Assembly: GCF_018215265.2 (NCBI RefSeq)
Contig: NZ_CP136562.1
Span: forward strand, 558,001-622,000
Direction of reading: 5' to 3'
From: Paenarthrobacter sp. GOM3
GTDB lineage: Bacteria; Actinomycetota; Actinomycetes; Actinomycetales; Micrococcaceae
DNA: 64,000 nt
Shown here in pieces: positions 43,757 to 52,837 of this stretch (position 1 is the stretch's first letter; every line of letters begins with the position of its first letter). The position numbers and the translations under genes were made by a program. The notes beneath the pieces are model-generated. The model had not been told where the DNA came from. It was given only the letters and a program-made list of their open reading frames with translations, and made no database searches.

Positions 43757-43801
43757 CCGCGGCCGGCACTGTCACTTGAGTACTGATGGTGCCGGCCGCG
43801 G
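43757..43801 (-). other. Intercistronic hairpin after the binding-protein gene
   Basis: CCGCGGCCGGCAC (43757-43769) and GTGCCGGCCGCGG (43789-43801) make a perfect 13-bp GC-only-rich stem with a 19-base loop and no U-tract. Hairpins here often stabilise the upstream message so that the binding protein outnumbers the permeases. Confidence 0.7.
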
Positions 43802-43806
43802 AGTCT

Positions 43807-45093
43807 TTACTTCAGGAGGTCCTGGATCTGCTTCTTGGCATCGGCCAGGAGGGCGGAGGTGTCGCCGCCGGCCACGGCCTTCTGCAGCAACGGGATCAGG
43901 ACGGTGTCAACGATCTGCTGCCACTTGGCGGTAGCGGGTCGGGTGGCCGTCGCTTGGCCGTTGAGGGTCTCGATGAGTGGCTTGAAACTCTCGTAACCGG
44001 GCTGGTCCTGGTATTTTTCGAACGCGCTGATACGGGAGGCCAAGCCGAGCTTGGATCTGATTCCCTTGTCGTTGTAGTCGTAGGCGCACTTGACGAATTT
44101 CTTGGCAGCGTCAGTGTTCTTGGTTGCCTTGGGAACGGAGAGGTACCACGGTCCCGGGACGCCCGCGACGCCGGCGCTGCCGCCAATCATTGCGGCGGCT
44201 CCCACCTTTCCTGCCACGGGAGCATCGGCGGGAATCTGGCGGTAGGCGTGGGCCCAGAAGCGGGTCATGGCGGTCTTGCCCTGGTTGAACAGGTTCTGTG
44301 CTGCTGCCCAGTCAACCTGTGCTGCCCCACTCGGGGCGTCCTTGGCCAAGCTCACGTAGAAGTCCAAGGCTTCCTTGTGGGCGGCGTTGTCGATGACCAC
44401 CTTGTTGTCCTTGTCCAGGACCATGGGGGAGCCGGCCTGGAGGACGTGGGCCAGCCATTCGGTTTCCACGGCGCCCTTGACGTCCGTGCCGTACATGCCG
44501 TCCTTGGTGAAGAACTCGGAAATGTCTTGGTACTGCTTCCAGGTCTTGGGCGCGGCGAGCTCATAACCGTACTTGGCCTGGAAATCGGCCTTGTTCTTGG
44601 CGTCCTCAAACAGGTCCTTGCGGTACAGGATGATCTCGGCGTTGGTCCAGGCCGGCATGCCGATGAAGTGGCCATCCACGTTGGCTTCTTTGACGAGCGC
44701 GGGGAAGATGTCCTTCTTGGCGTCGTCGGTGAAGAGCTCGTCGATGGGTTGGACGGCGTCCTTGAAGCTGGGCAACCAGACCGAGTCCAGGGCTGCTACG
44801 TCGAAGGACACGTTGCCGGAGGAGAACTCGCTGGAAAGGCGATTGAACATGCCGTCGTAGGGGAGTTCGACGAAGTTCACGTCGACGCCAGCGTTCTTCT
44901 TGCACTGTTCGGCGACACCCGTGAGTTCGGCGTGGCCTCCGGCTTCGACCAAAACGTTGATGGAGCTGGACCCGCCGGATCCGCCGGACGAGGGTGCTGG
45001 GCCTCCGGCGCCGCAACCGGTGGCCACGAGGGCGACGGCGGTGCACAGCCCGCCGAGGGTGACGAGCTTGGAGATGGTGTTTCGAGTGGACAT
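43807..45093 (-). CDS. Fructan/DFA ABC transporter substrate-binding lipoprotein
   Basis: ATG 45093 gives 428 residues, starting with a signal peptide and lipobox (LVATGCGAGG, Cys at about 22), then a Gly/Ser linker and a family 1 solute-binding domain (INVLVEAGGHAELTGVAEQCKKNAGV; YNDKGIRSKLGLASRISAFEKY). The frame to 45129 adds 12 residues without a better Shine-Dalgarno. First gene of the operon, divergent from the secreted inulin fructotransferase across a 333-bp regulatory region. Its ligand is most likely DFA III or short inulin oligomers. Confidence 0.9.
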   Translation of the reverse strand: MSTRNTISKLVTLGGLCTAVALVATGCGAGGPAPSSGGSGGSSSINVLVEAGGHAELTGVAEQCKKNAGVDVNFVELPYDGMFNRLSSEFSSGNVSFDVAALDSVWLPSFKDAVQPIDELFTDDAKKDIFPALVKEANVDGHFIGMPAWTNAEIILYRKDLFEDAKNKADFQAKYGYELAAPKTWKQYQDISEFFTKDGMYGTDVKGAVETEWLAHVLQAGSPMVLDKDNKVVIDNAAHKEALDFYVSLAKDAPSGAAQVDWAAAQNLFNQGKTAMTRFWAHAYRQIPADAPVAGKVGAAAMIGGSAGVAGVPGPWYLSVPKATKNTDAAKKFVKCAYDYNDKGIRSKLGLASRISAFEKYQDQPGYESFKPLIETLNGQATATRPATAKWQQIVDTVLIPLLQKAVAGGDTSALLADAKKQIQDLLK

Positions 45094-45160
45094 CGCTGTC
45101 GACTCACTTTCTCTTGAACGGAGTGGCAAAAACGGTGATGAGGTTCATTTGGGTGACAAA

Positions 45161-45187
45161 TCGTTTTGCCAAAACGACTTGGCAAAA
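45161..45187. promoter_or_regulatory. LacI-type operator near the binding-protein gene
   Basis: TTTTGCCAA (45164-45172), AACGAC, TTGGCAAAA (45179-45187): perfect 9-bp arms around a central CG (45175/45176). Overlapping it is a second perfect palindrome, TCGTTTTGCCAAAACGA (45161-45177). The centre is 82 bp before the binding-protein start. Confidence 0.7.
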
Positions 45188-45321
45188 GTGTAGGCCTCCA
45201 ATATTTCTGGTGTCAAGGGTCACGTTGGCGAGAGATGCGGAGCGGATCTTGCCAAAATACTGGCCAGGACTTTGGCGTTGACAGCCCTCACGGCTGCTCT
45301 TAGTGTTTCTCCCAACCCCCC

Positions 45322-45341
45322 TTGGATAAACGATTTGGCAC
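45322..45341. promoter_or_regulatory. Second LacI-type operator, near the inulin fructotransferase gene
   Basis: TTGGATAAACGATTTGGCAC matches the first site (TTGCCAAAACGACTTGGCAA) at 15 of 20 positions in register with the central CG. It lies about 95 bp before the ATG at 45427. A further partial TTGCCAAAA occurs at 45249. Together they suggest joint repression, possibly with looping. Confidence 0.55.
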
Positions 45342-45426
45342 GCTCGTGCCTTATTGCCACGCCGAGGTGCCGGGCTATGGACAAGGACTGACAGGAGATC
45401 CAGTGGGAACTGGCAGGAAGCTTGAA

Positions 45427-46755
45427 ATGACCGACCCGAGCCGCCGAATGCTCGTGGGGGCAGGGGCTGTGGGCACACTGGCTGCGGCCTTGAGCCTTGG
45501 AACATCCCCCAACGCAGAGGCCGCGGAGGAGGGTAAAGGGGGCCCCTTCAAATCACCGAACGCCTATGACGTCACGGCTTGGAAAATCAAGGGAAAGCCC
45601 AAGATCACGGCGGAATCGGATATCGGTGCCGTCATCAATGACATCATCGCTGACATCAAAAAGCGCCAGTCGACGCCGGAGACCAGGCCGGGAGCCGTTG
45701 TCATCATTCCCCCGGGGGACTATGACCTTCTCACCCAAGTGGTGGTGGACGTGGACTACCTCACCATCGCCGGTTTTGGTCATGGCTTCTTCTCCCGAAG
45801 CATCAAGGACAACGTCGACACCACGGGCTGGGGGAACCTGCAGCCGGGCGGCAGTCACATCCGCGTCCTGACGCCACCTTCCGCGCCCCAGGCATTTCTG
45901 GTGCGCAGGAACGGGAGCCCCCGCCTGTCCGGGATCGTGTTCAGGGATTTCTGCCTTGATGGGGTTTCTTTCACCCCGGACGCGAACAGCTACAAAAATG
46001 GGAAGACCGGCATTGACGTCGCATCCGACAACGACTCCATCCACATCACGGGGATGGGGTTCGTTTATCTCGAGCACGCTCTGGTAGTCCGGGGCGCCGA
46101 CGCCCTCCGGATCCACGACAACATGATCGCCGAATGCGGGAACTGCGTTGAACTGACCGGTGCCGGGCAGGCAACGATTGTCAGCGACAACCTGATGGGT
46201 GCCGGCCCCGAGGGCGTGACTCTTCTGGCCGAAAACCACGAAGGCCTCCTGGTCACAGGAAACAACTTCTTCCCCAGGGGACGTAGTCTCCTTGAGTTCA
46301 CAGGCTGCAACCGCTGCAGTGTGACATCAAACAGGTTCCAGGGCTTCTATCCGGGCATGATGCGCCTTCTGAATGGATGCAAAGAAAACCTCATCACCTC
46401 CAACCACTTCCGCCGGGGCGCGGAAGGGTTTCCGCCCTTCATCGACCGCACCAACGGACTCGATGACCTCTACGGCGTCATCCATACGCTGGGAGACAAC
46501 AACCTCATCTCAACCAACCTATTCGCTTATGACGTCCCGCCGAACAAGGTTGTCCCGGCCGGTGCCCAGCCGACCATCATCCTGATCGCAGGAGGGGACG
46601 GCAACGTCATAGCCACCAACCACGTGGTCAGCAATGTTGCCACCCAGCACGTGGTTCTTGACGGATCGACCACCCATTCGAAGGTGCTCGACAGCGGAGC
46701 CGCAACCACCATCACGTCATACAGCCAGGACACGGCCATCCGGCCCACACCCTGA
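45427..46755 (+). CDS. Secreted inulin fructotransferase (DFA III-forming by similarity)
   Basis: ATG 45427 (AGGA upstream) gives 442 residues; the frame from TTG 45322 runs through the operator and lacks support. The N-terminus has a twin-arginine signal (SRRMLVGAGAVGTLAAAL) with a probable cut after AEA (about residue 32). The rest is the right-handed beta-helix of inulin fructotransferase, an inulin lyase (EC 4.2.2.18) that releases cyclic difructose anhydride III from inulin ends. Residues Asp231 and Glu242, spaced as the catalytic pair described for the Bacillus enzyme, are present. DFA III versus DFA I product cannot be settled from sequence alone, but overall similarity favours DFA III. 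Confidence 0.88.
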   Translation: MTDPSRRMLVGAGAVGTLAAALSLGTSPNAEAAEEGKGGPFKSPNAYDVTAWKIKGKPKITAESDIGAVINDIIADIKKRQSTPETRPGAVVIIPPGDYDLLTQVVVDVDYLTIAGFGHGFFSRSIKDNVDTTGWGNLQPGGSHIRVLTPPSAPQAFLVRRNGSPRLSGIVFRDFCLDGVSFTPDANSYKNGKTGIDVASDNDSIHITGMGFVYLEHALVVRGADALRIHDNMIAECGNCVELTGAGQATIVSDNLMGAGPEGVTLLAENHEGLLVTGNNFFPRGRSLLEFTGCNRCSVTSNRFQGFYPGMMRLLNGCKENLITSNHFRRGAEGFPPFIDRTNGLDDLYGVIHTLGDNNLISTNLFAYDVPPNKVVPAGAQPTIILIAGGDGNVIATNHVVSNVATQHVVLDGSTTHSKVLDSGAATTITSYSQDTAIRPTP

Positions 46756-46781
46756 CGCCCGGAGGGAAAGCGGGAGGGAAA

Positions 46782-46826
46782 GCACGACGGCGGCTGGTCG
46801 CCAATGGTGACCAGCCGCCGTCGTGC
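46782..46826. terminator. Bidirectional terminator between inulin fructotransferase and usp
   Basis: GCACGACGGCGGCTGGTC (46782-46799) and its exact complement GACCAGCCGCCGTCGTGC (46809-46826), an 18-bp perfect stem with a 9-base loop, lie between convergent genes; TGTTCTGTTTGCTTT follows. Confidence 0.8.
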
Positions 46827-46841
46827 GCTGTTCTGTTTGCT

Positions 46842-47234
46842 TTAGTCCGCCTTGACCGCCAGCACCGGGCAGTCGGCCTCCAGCAGGATCCGTTGCGAGA
46901 CACTGCCCATGATGAGCTTGCCTACCGGGCTGCGGCGGCGAAGGCCGATCACTATCAGTCCGGCATCATGCTCATCAGCAGCGTCCAGTACCTCAGCCGC
47001 AGCGTCATGGCCACGTATTGGTTGCTTGATGACGTGCTGCACGCCCTGCGAAGCAAGTCGTTCCTCGATGCTCTGGATGTCGGGCTCCTGGGCGTAACGG
47101 TTGTCCACCAGGGCGTCGCCCTTGGAGGAGTTGATGACAAGAAGGGTTTCGTTGCCCTTCTTGGCCTCGGCGATGGCCTGGGTCAGCGCCGCTTCGCCTT
47201 CCGGTGTAGGGACGTATCCCACCACGATGGTCAT
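46842..47234 (-). CDS. Universal stress protein (UspA family)
   Basis: 130 residues, one Usp domain. The N-terminal strand TIVVGYVPTPEGEAALTQAI and the C-terminal ATP-binding motif GLRRRSPVGKLIMGSVSQRILLEADCPVLAV (G-2x-G-9x-G-S type) are visible, so it is probably the nucleotide-binding subtype. It begins 28 bp after tctA on the same strand and is likely the last gene of the tct operon. Usp proteins next to transporters often modulate activity under energy stress; this is inferred. Confidence 0.9.
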   Translation of the reverse strand: MTIVVGYVPTPEGEAALTQAIAEAKKGNETLLVINSSKGDALVDNRYAQEPDIQSIEERLASQGVQHVIKQPIRGHDAAAEVLDAADEHDAGLIVIGLRRRSPVGKLIMGSVSQRILLEADCPVLAVKAD

Positions 47235-47261
47235 GGTTTCTCCTGTTCGTTAAGGCTGTGG

Positions 47262-48800
47262 TTAGTCGCTGTAGTCGGCTGCGCCGGAATTTGCGGGAAG
47301 CAGCGGGGCCTTCGCCGGACGGTTGCGCCGGATGAGCTTGAGGACCAGCGGCCACGCCAGGATGATGCCGATGATCACATAAATTCCGACGGCGATCGGC
47401 TCACTGAAGAGCCCGGCCGGGTCGCCGGCACTGAGCTGCAGGGTCTTGCGGAGCTGGCCTTCCAAACGGGGGCCAAGGATGACGCCAAGAATGAGTGGCA
47501 GGACGGGGAGCCCGAACCGCCGCATCATGAAGCCAAGTGCACCGAGGACCAGCAGGATCACCAGGTCGAACGCCTGCAGGTTCACCGAGTAGGCGCCCAA
47601 CGTGGCGAAGAACAGGATGCCTGCGTACAGGTACGGGCGGGGCAGCTGCAGGAGTTTGGCCCACAGCGGCGCCAGCGGAAGGTTGATCAGCAGGAGCAGG
47701 AGGTTGCCAATGAAGAGGCTGGCAATCAAAGCCCACACCAAAGGTCCCTGGCTGGAGAAGAGCTGCGGACCAGGCTGGATGCCGTAGGACGTGAAGGCTG
47801 CGAGCATCACGGCAGCCGTTGCGTTGGTGGGCAACCCGAGGGCCAGCATGGGGGTGAGCGTGCCGGCAGCCGCTGCGTTGTTGGCAGCCTCCGGCCCGGC
47901 CACACCCTCAATGGCGCCGTGTCCGAATTCTTCGGGGTGTTTGCTGAGGCGCTTCTCCGTGACGTAGGAGAGGAACGTGGGGATTTCGGCTCCACCTGCA
48001 GGCAGCGCGCCGAACGGGAAGCCAAACACTGTGCCGCGAAGCCACGGCTTCCAGGAACGCTGCCAGTCCTTCTTGCCCATCCACGGACGGCCAACAGGAA
48101 TGATGTGCAACGGAGTGCGGCGCAAATGGGCCGCTACCCACAGTGCCTCGCCAACGGCGAAGATGGCCACGGCCACCACCACAATGTCCAGACCGTCGGA
48201 CAACAGCGGAATGCCGAACGTGAGGCGGCTCTGACCGGTGACGGAGTCCAAACCGACCAGGCCGATGGCCAGCCCCAGGCCCAAGGAGGCAAAGCCGCGG
48301 AGACGTGACTTGCCCAGGACTGCGGTGACGGCCAGGAGCGCCAGCATCATGATCGCGAAGTAGCTGGGCGAGCCCAGGCTGACGGCGAACTTCACAACAA
48401 TCGGCGCGCAGACGGCAAGGAGAGTGGTGCCAATGGTGCCCGCCACGAACGAGCCGATGGCCGCCGTCGCAAGCGCTTGGGCGGCGCGGCCCGCCTTGGC
48501 CATCTTGTTGCCTTCAATGGCTGTGACCACGGATGAGGATTCACCCGGTGTGTTCAACAGGATGGAGGTGGTGGAGCCACCGTACATGCCGCCGTAGTAG
48601 ATACCGGCGAACATGATGAACGCGCTGGTGGGTTCAAGGGCATAAGTAACGGGGAGGAGCAGTGCCACGGTCATGGCCGGGCCCAGCCCGGGGAGGACAC
48701 CAACAGCGGTGCCCAGGATGACGCCGATCATGGCGTACATCAGGTTCAGGGGAGTCAGGGCGGTGGAGAAACCGTCCATCAAAGAGGACCAGACGTCCAT
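47262..48800 (-). CDS. tctA: Tripartite tricarboxylate transporter large permease
   Basis: 512 residues, highly hydrophobic, about 11-12 helices. TctA signature blocks are [21 protein letters not shown] near the N-terminus and [21 protein letters not shown] in the middle, with the [28 protein letters not shown] motif. It moves citrate or another carboxylate with a cation gradient. The start shares one base with the tctB stop (48800), so translation is coupled. Confidence 0.93.
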   Translation of the reverse strand: MDVWSSLMDGFSTALTPLNLMYAMIGVILGTAVGVLPGLGPAMTVALLLPVTYALEPTSAFIMFAGIYYGGMYGGSTTSILLNTPGESSSVVTAIEGNKMAKAGRAAQALATAAIGSFVAGTIGTTLLAVCAPIVVKFAVSLGSPSYFAIMMLALLAVTAVLGKSRLRGFASLGLGLAIGLVGLDSVTGQSRLTFGIPLLSDGLDIVVVAVAIFAVGEALWVAAHLRRTPLHIIPVGRPWMGKKDWQRSWKPWLRGTVFGFPFGALPAGGAEIPTFLSYVTEKRLSKHPEEFGHGAIEGVAGPEAANNAAAAGTLTPMLALGLPTNATAAVMLAAFTSYGIQPGPQLFSSQGPLVWALIASLFIGNLLLLLINLPLAPLWAKLLQLPRPYLYAGILFFATLGAYSVNLQAFDLVILLVLGALGFMMRRFGLPVLPLILGVILGPRLEGQLRKTLQLSAGDPAGLFSEPIAVGIYVIIGIILAWPLVLKLIRRNRPAKAPLLPANSGAADYSD

Positions 48801-49303
48801 CAGAGGATTCCTTCCAGGAGCCCGGCCGGCAAAGCAATGCCCAGGCCGAGGTAGAAGCCGTAGAAGGTGAGCAGGGAGAGCGCCACGGAGATGATTCCGT
48901 CGCGGATGTACCGGCGGCTGCCCAGGGCAAGGACGCTGCCCCAGAACAGGACGGTGCCGGAGATGACCCAGCCGGCCCAGTCGATCAGCAGGATGTTCAG
49001 GAGGAATGCACCCGCCAACGGAAGGATGGTCTTCCAGTCCGCAGGATGGGTCAGGTCCACATCCTCACCTTCTTCGGCTTCGCCCTTACCGCCACGGAGG
49101 ACGTTGATGGCCAGCATCACGGCGCAAATCAGGAGGATTCCGGCAACGATGAACGGGACCGTTTTGGGGCCAACGGGGTCTGACTTGGAGTACGGGGTTA
49201 CCAGGCCGTTGGCGTCGAGGAAAACAAGGACGCCAACCACGCCGAGCAGGAGGGCGACCCCCAGCTCGGCGCGGCCTTTCAAGCCTGTTACTGCAGAGCT
49301 CAC
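48800..49303 (-). CDS. tctB: Tripartite tricarboxylate transporter small membrane subunit
   Basis: 167 residues, four predicted helices, with an acidic cytoplasmic loop ([19 protein letters not shown]) between helices 2 and 3, typical of TctB. The start is GTG 49303, overlapping the tctC stop by four bases (GTGA); the stop overlaps tctA by one. It is an accessory membrane subunit needed for transport. Confidence 0.88.
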   Translation of the reverse strand: MSSAVTGLKGRAELGVALLLGVVGVLVFLDANGLVTPYSKSDPVGPKTVPFIVAGILLICAVMLAINVLRGGKGEAEEGEDVDLTHPADWKTILPLAGAFLLNILLIDWAGWVISGTVLFWGSVLALGSRRYIRDGIISVALSLLTFYGFYLGLGIALPAGLLEGIL

Positions 49304-50310
49304 GCCAGACCAAGCTTGGTGAGGACGTCCGCCACCCGCTTGTCCTGGTCGGTCAGGAAGGTCTTGAACTCATCACCGGTGACAAAAGCGTCCGTCCAGC
49401 TGTGGGTCTTCAGCGCTTGCTTCCAGCCCTCGGAAGCGTGCATCTTCTCCAGTGCGGCGATCAGGGACTGCTTGTCGGCGTCGCTGATGCCCGGAGGCGC
49501 CACCACGCCGCGCCAGTTGCTGAATACCAGGTCAATGTTGGATTCCTTGAGCGTGGGGGCGTCTACGCCGTCAAGCCGCTTTTCGCCGCTGGTGGCGAGC
49601 ACACGGACTTCGCCGGACTTGATCTGCTCAAGGTACTCACCGGCGCCGGAAGCGGCAAAGCCGAGCTTGTTGCCCAGGATGGCGGGCAGGAGGTCGCCAC
49701 CGCCGTCGTAGGAAACGAAGTTGACCTTGGTGGCGTCGATGCCCACTGCGCCAGCCAATTGCATCGGCAGCAGGTGGTCAGGTCCGCCGGGGGAGGAACC
49801 TCCGCCAACGGAGATGGATCCCGGATCAGCCTTCCAGGCCTTCACAAGGTCGTCGATGGTCTTGTAGGGGGAGTCCTTGCTGACCATGATGGCGCCCGGC
49901 TCTTCAATCAGCTTTGCCAGGGGCGTGGTGTCCGTCAGCTTTGACTGCGACTTGTTGGTGTAGCTGGCTCCCACGACGCCCAGGCCCATCAACATGGCGA
50001 GATCGCCGTTGCCCTTTTCATTGACCACGCGGGCCAGGCCGACGGTGCCGCCGGCGCCGGCGAGGTTGAAGACCTCGGTGTTGTTGGCGATCTTCTCGTC
50101 ATCCAGGACCTTGGCCGCTGCACGGGCCGTGGTGTCATAGCCGCCGCCGGGGGTGTTCGGGACCATGATCTGGAGCCCGGTGATGGGTCCGGCTGCTGCG
50201 CCGGAGGTTTCCGAACCGGTGGAGCTCTTGCCTGTGGCACCGCAACCTGTGGCCATCAGGGCGAGGCCGGCGGCGACGGCGGCGACTCGCAATGCGCGGA
50301 TCTGGCGCAT
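49300..50310 (-). CDS. tctC: Tripartite tricarboxylate transporter substrate-binding lipoprotein
   Basis: 336 residues. Signal peptide with lipobox LMATGCGATG (Cys at about 23) then a Bug/TctC-type binding domain: IMVPNTPGGGYDTTARAAAKVL and GGGSSPGGPDHLLPMQLAGAVG are typical loops that contact carboxylate groups. It captures a di- or tricarboxylate outside the membrane for TctAB. First gene of the tctCBA-usp operon, divergent from the two-component system that probably controls it. Confidence 0.9.
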   Translation of the reverse strand: MRQIRALRVAAVAAGLALMATGCGATGKSSTGSETSGAAAGPITGLQIMVPNTPGGGYDTTARAAAKVLDDEKIANNTEVFNLAGAGGTVGLARVVNEKGNGDLAMLMGLGVVGASYTNKSQSKLTDTTPLAKLIEEPGAIMVSKDSPYKTIDDLVKAWKADPGSISVGGGSSPGGPDHLLPMQLAGAVGIDATKVNFVSYDGGGDLLPAILGNKLGFAASGAGEYLEQIKSGEVRVLATSGEKRLDGVDAPTLKESNIDLVFSNWRGVVAPPGISDADKQSLIAALEKMHASEGWKQALKTHSWTDAFVTGDEFKTFLTDQDKRVADVLTKLGLA

Positions 50311-50395
50311 GGTGTTCCTCTTCTCAGTTATGAATTCTGTCCAGGGCGGTCAACGTTGAGCCCCGTGAACTGATGCTAGGCGGGGGCGTGACGGC

Positions 50396-50420
50396 GATCA
50401 CTCTTGTGTTCGCAGTGATC
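50396..50420. promoter_or_regulatory. Inverted repeat between tctC and the sensor kinase gene
   Basis: GATCACT (50396-50402) and AGTGATC (50414-50420), perfect arms with an 11-base spacer, lie 86 bp upstream of the divergent tctC start. The 232-bp region presumably contains both promoters and a response-regulator site. Confidence 0.45.
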
Positions 50421-50542
50421 TTTAAGTTCATTGCGTTCACGGACCGGAAAGGTCCCGGAAGGGTCTGGGGTATAGTTCCCGTACGCCACGCGGAGCATCC
50501 CCAGCCAGCTCCGATCACCGGCACCACCAAAGGAACCGCACC

Positions 50543-52159
50543 GTGACTCGACGCAGAGGCATGTCCCTTGCAGGGCAGTACCTTGTACTGCAGTTGCTCA
50601 TAGTGTTGGCCGTCCTTGTAGCCGTTGTGGCAATCTCCCTGGCCCAATCGGCCGCCGCTTTCGAACGGACCGAGGGGCGCCGGGCGTTGTCCGCCGCCGA
50701 AGCCCTGGGCAACAACCCCACCGTACGGGCACTCCTGCCCACGGCAGAACCACGTGGCGGTTCAGCCCTTGCGGCAGTAGCCGAGTCCGTCCGCACAGTG
50801 TCCGGATCAGCGCACGTTGCCTTGGCCAAGCTGGACGGCACCGTCATCACAGCCTCCGACCCCGGACTGATAGGCCGCAAGCTTCCCTTAGGTGAAAGCA
50901 GGGTCATGGAGGGCCGCGCATGGACCGGTGTACTCAACGCCAACAACAGCGAAGTCCTTTCCGCCCACGTGCCGGTCATTGACGACTCCGGAACCATGAT
51001 CGGTATCGCCTCCATCAGCCGCAACTATCCCTCCACACTGGAACGCCTGGGCGACGCCGTCCCCAACCTGCTCACTTACCTGGGCGTTGCAAGCATCCTG
51101 GGAGTGGCGGGCTCGCTCCTGTTGTCCCGACGCGTCAAACGCCAGACACTGGGCATGGAACCTCGGGAAATCACCGGTTTGGTGGAGAACCGCGAGGCCA
51201 TGCTGCAGGGTTTGAAGGAAGGCGTCGTGGCGCTCGACCCGCACGAGCGGATCACCGTGGCCAACCAAAGCGCCCGGCAGCTCCTGGGCCTTCCACCGGA
51301 CTGCGTCGGCAAGAAGCTCCGGTCCCTCACCGTGGACCCCGCGCTGAAGACCGTCCTGACCCGCGATCAAGCAGACCCGGACCAGCTGGTGCTGGTAGGC
51401 GAACGGCTGGTGGTGATGAACCGCGTGGCCCTCCACTCGCACGGCCGTGACATCGGCTCCGTGACAACCCTGAGGGACCGGACAGAATTGTCCTCCCTGG
51501 AAAGCGAACTGGGCGCCACCCGCACAGTCACCAACACGTTGCGGGCGCAAGCGCACGAGTTCGCCAACCAACTCCACGTCATCTCAGGCCTGATCCAGAT
51601 CGGCGAATACGACTCCGTGGTGCAGTTCGTCAACGGCGCCACAGTGGAACGCACCCGGCTCAACGACGACGTCACCAGCCGCATCCAAGACCCGGCGCTC
51701 GCCGCCCTGCTCATCGCCAAGGCCAGCCTGGCCTCTGAACGCGGGGTGGACGTGCAACTGGACCCTGAATCCACTCTCGCGCCGGTGCCCGAGGAACTCT
51801 CCCGGGACGTCACCACCGTTGTGGGGAACCTGGTGGATAACGCGTTCGACGCCGTCACCGGGCTTGCTGGGGCAGCGGTCACCGTTCTGGTGGCCGACTC
51901 GGTGGACGGCGTCACTGTCACCGTGCGGGACAACGGCCCGGGCGTACCCTCCGATTCCGCAGAAGACATTTTCCGGCAGGGCTTCTCCACCAAGGACCCG
52001 GGCCCTGGCGACGCGCGGGGCTTTGGCCTGGCGCTCTCGCGGGTGATTTGCCGCCGCAGCGGAGGGGACCTGACGGTGGCCAACAGCGGGGGTGCCGTCT
52101 TCACCGCCCGGTTCGCAAATCAGGATTCACACGCAAAGAAAGAGGCAGCGCAGCCGTGA
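50543..52159 (+). CDS. Sensor histidine kinase, CitA/DcuS type
   Basis: 538 residues from GTG 50543 (AAAGGAACC upstream). Layout: TM1 (LVLQLLIVLAVLVAVVAISL, about residues 14-35), an extracytoplasmic PAS-like sensor of ~130 residues, TM2 (LTYLGVASILGVAGSLLL), a cytoplasmic PAS domain, and a SpoOB-type dimerisation helix with the phospho-acceptor His in RAQAHEFANQLHVISGL. The ATPase domain has N box VGNLVDNAFDAV, G1 VRDNGPGVP and G2 RGFGLALSR. The CitA/DcuS family senses citrate or C4-dicarboxylates outside the cell, which fits the adjacent tct operon. Confidence 0.93.
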   Translation: MTRRRGMSLAGQYLVLQLLIVLAVLVAVVAISLAQSAAAFERTEGRRALSAAEALGNNPTVRALLPTAEPRGGSALAAVAESVRTVSGSAHVALAKLDGTVITASDPGLIGRKLPLGESRVMEGRAWTGVLNANNSEVLSAHVPVIDDSGTMIGIASISRNYPSTLERLGDAVPNLLTYLGVASILGVAGSLLLSRRVKRQTLGMEPREITGLVENREAMLQGLKEGVVALDPHERITVANQSARQLLGLPPDCVGKKLRSLTVDPALKTVLTRDQADPDQLVLVGERLVVMNRVALHSHGRDIGSVTTLRDRTELSSLESELGATRTVTNTLRAQAHEFANQLHVISGLIQIGEYDSVVQFVNGATVERTRLNDDVTSRIQDPALAALLIAKASLASERGVDVQLDPESTLAPVPEELSRDVTTVVGNLVDNAFDAVTGLAGAAVTVLVADSVDGVTVTVRDNGPGVPSDSAEDIFRQGFSTKDPGPGDARGFGLALSRVICRRSGGDLTVANSGGAVFTARFANQDSHAKKEAAQP

Positions 52160-52824
52160 TCAAGGTCCTGATCGTCGACGATGACTTCATGGTGGCCAAA
52201 GTGCACGCCGGGTTCATCCAGAGAACACCCCACTTTGAAGTGGTGGGAGTGGCCCACACCGGAGCCCGTGCCGTGATCGAAACCGAACGCCTTCAACCCG
52301 ACCTGGTGCTATTGGACATCCACCTTCCCGACATCAGCGGCCTGGACCTGATGCACCAGCTCCGGGACGTGGCCCCCGACCTGGACGTACTGGTGATCAG
52401 TGCCGCCCGGGAAGTGGAGACAGTGCGTAAGGCCCTGCGTGGAGGGATTGTCCATTACCTGATCAAGCCTTTCTCCCAGGCGGACCTGCAGGAAAGGCTG
52501 GAGCACTATCTCAGCGCATACCAGGGGCTGGATTCTTCGAAGAACCAGGCTGAACAGGCCGATGTTAATCGGGTGTTCGGTGTCAGCGTCTCCGAGCGGT
52601 CACTGCCCAAGGGCTGCAGCGTCGAGACCCTCGAACTGGTCGAATCAGCGCTGAAATCCGCCCCTGGTGACCTTTCCGCGGCTGAGGTCGCAGAACAGTT
52701 GGGAACTTCCCGCGTGAGCGCCCGCCGGTACCTTGAGTACCTCCACGACGAAGGTGCCTTGGACGTCCGACTCAAGTACGGCGTCGGACGTCCTGAACGG
52801 CGATACGTGTTGAAGGGCCGCTGA
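52156..52824 (+). CDS. Response regulator, CitB/DcuR type
   Basis: GTG 52156 overlaps the kinase stop (GTGA) and gives 222 residues beginning IKVLIVDDDFMVAKVHAGF. Receiver domain: acidic pair DDD, phospho-acceptor Asp in LVLLDIHLPDISG (about residue 54), Thr/Ser in VISAAREVE, Lys in YLIKPFSQ. The C-terminal HTH is DLSAAEVAEQLGTSRVSARRYLEYLHDEGALDV, as in CitB/DcuR. It probably activates tctCBA when its carboxylate is present. Confidence 0.93.
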   Translation: MIKVLIVDDDFMVAKVHAGFIQRTPHFEVVGVAHTGARAVIETERLQPDLVLLDIHLPDISGLDLMHQLRDVAPDLDVLVISAAREVETVRKALRGGIVHYLIKPFSQADLQERLEHYLSAYQGLDSSKNQAEQADVNRVFGVSVSERSLPKGCSVETLELVESALKSAPGDLSAAEVAEQLGTSRVSARRYLEYLHDEGALDVRLKYGVGRPERRYVLKGR

Positions 52825-52837
52825 CCGGTACCCCTGC

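Noticed and set aside
43786..45117. 443-codon plus-strand ORF opposite the binding-protein gene
   Set aside because: Exact antisense of a lipoprotein with clear signal peptide and family motifs; no motif of its own.
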